Source: Casimicrobiaceae bacterium (lineage in GTDB: Bacteria > Pseudomonadota > Gammaproteobacteria > Burkholderiales > Casimicrobiaceae). Taken from it: a stretch of 5,238 bases of DNA. The stretch lies in assembly GCA_955652025.1 (NCBI GenBank), contig CATPAO010000026.1, forward strand, positions 1-5,238, read 5' to 3'. This document shows, in pieces, positions 5,214 through 5,238 of this stretch (positions are counted from its first letter, which is position 1; the number at the start of each line of letters is the position of its first letter). The position numbers were made by a program, and so were the translations under genes. The notes beneath the pieces were generated by a model. That model was not told the DNA's origin, ran no database searches, and saw only the letters and a program-made list of their open reading frames with translations.

Positions 5214-5238
5214 CGGCCCCCCGCCTTCTTTGCCAATA
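5208..5238 (-). CDS. C-terminal end of a further cassette gene (partial)
   Basis: At the right edge one minus-strand frame reads ...IGKEGGGPI and stops at a TAA (5210-5208) lying inside the ATCTAAC core of attC 3. This is the same arrangement as the 86-aa gene and attC 1. Only nine sense codons are in the window, so nothing can be said of the product, and one frame in three could do this by chance. Confidence 0.4.
   Translation of the reverse strand, partial: IGKEGGGPI

Larger units (their letters stand above)
4354..5238 (-). mobile_element. Integron gene-cassette array (minus-oriented, partial)
   Basis: Three attC-like sites alternate with short minus-strand genes: attC at 4354-4436, gene at 4431-4691, attC at 4699-4794, gene at 4847-5047, attC ending at 5213, and the end of a further gene at 5208-5238. 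With cleavage between G and TT of the GTTRRRY core, the first cassette spans about 4360-4704 (345 bases). The second runs from about 4705 to 5077 or 5119, depending on where the third attC really ends. Orientation comes from the genes, from stop codons inside the attC cores, and from the GTTCAAC / TTAAAAC L-box arrangement in the first attC read on minus. attI and an integrase would be expected to the right, outside the window. The 4354 end is the distal end of the array or the limit of a CALIN. Confidence 0.75.

Noticed and set aside
1..5238. tRNA, rRNA, CRISPR arrays, IS ends or riboswitches
   Set aside because: Looked for by eye on both strands; no cloverleaf, regular repeat-spacer pattern, transposase frame or known riboswitch core was seen.

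Overview
The first ~3.6 kb is GC-rich proteobacterial chromosome, most likely from a betaproteobacterium. This rests on the gene order biotin genes / DUF2244 gene / coxB, and on a cytochrome c oxidase subunit II that carries a C-terminal cytochrome c domain. No rRNA or other phylogenetic marker is present, so the assignment is inference.

Layout: (1) Positions 2-1750 hold the end of bioH, then complete bioC and bioD, all on + with overlapping ends, forming a translationally coupled biotin operon segment. BioC masks malonyl-ACP by methylation, BioH removes the methyl group from pimeloyl-ACP methyl ester, and BioD closes the ureido ring to give dethiobiotin. No bioB is visible. (2) Positions 1898-2389 hold a DUF2244 membrane-protein gene interrupted by one in-frame TAG. 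(3) coxB (2438-3589) is intact, with all CuA ligands and a CAACH heme site. The expected coxA does not follow. (4) Positions 3590-3751 are non-coding. They mark a change from GC-rich, operon-like DNA to lower-GC accessory DNA. (5) Positions 3752-4309 encode a conserved two-membrane-segment protein of unknown function.

(6) From 4354 to the right edge lies what I read as an integron gene-cassette array in the minus orientation. It has two good attC sites (4354-4436, 4699-4794) and a third, less regular one (ending at 5213). It carries two cassette genes for very small membrane proteins (86 and 66 aa) and probably the last codons of a third cassette gene. The stop codons of the first and third cassette genes fall inside the RYYYAAC core of their attC, a classic cassette signature. 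The array reads toward coxB, so any integrase and attI would lie beyond position 5238. With no integrase in view it could also be an integrase-less attC cluster (CALIN).

The main interest is this array beside a cox locus apparently cut after coxB. A chimeric assembly join between ~3590 and 3750 cannot be excluded from the sequence alone.
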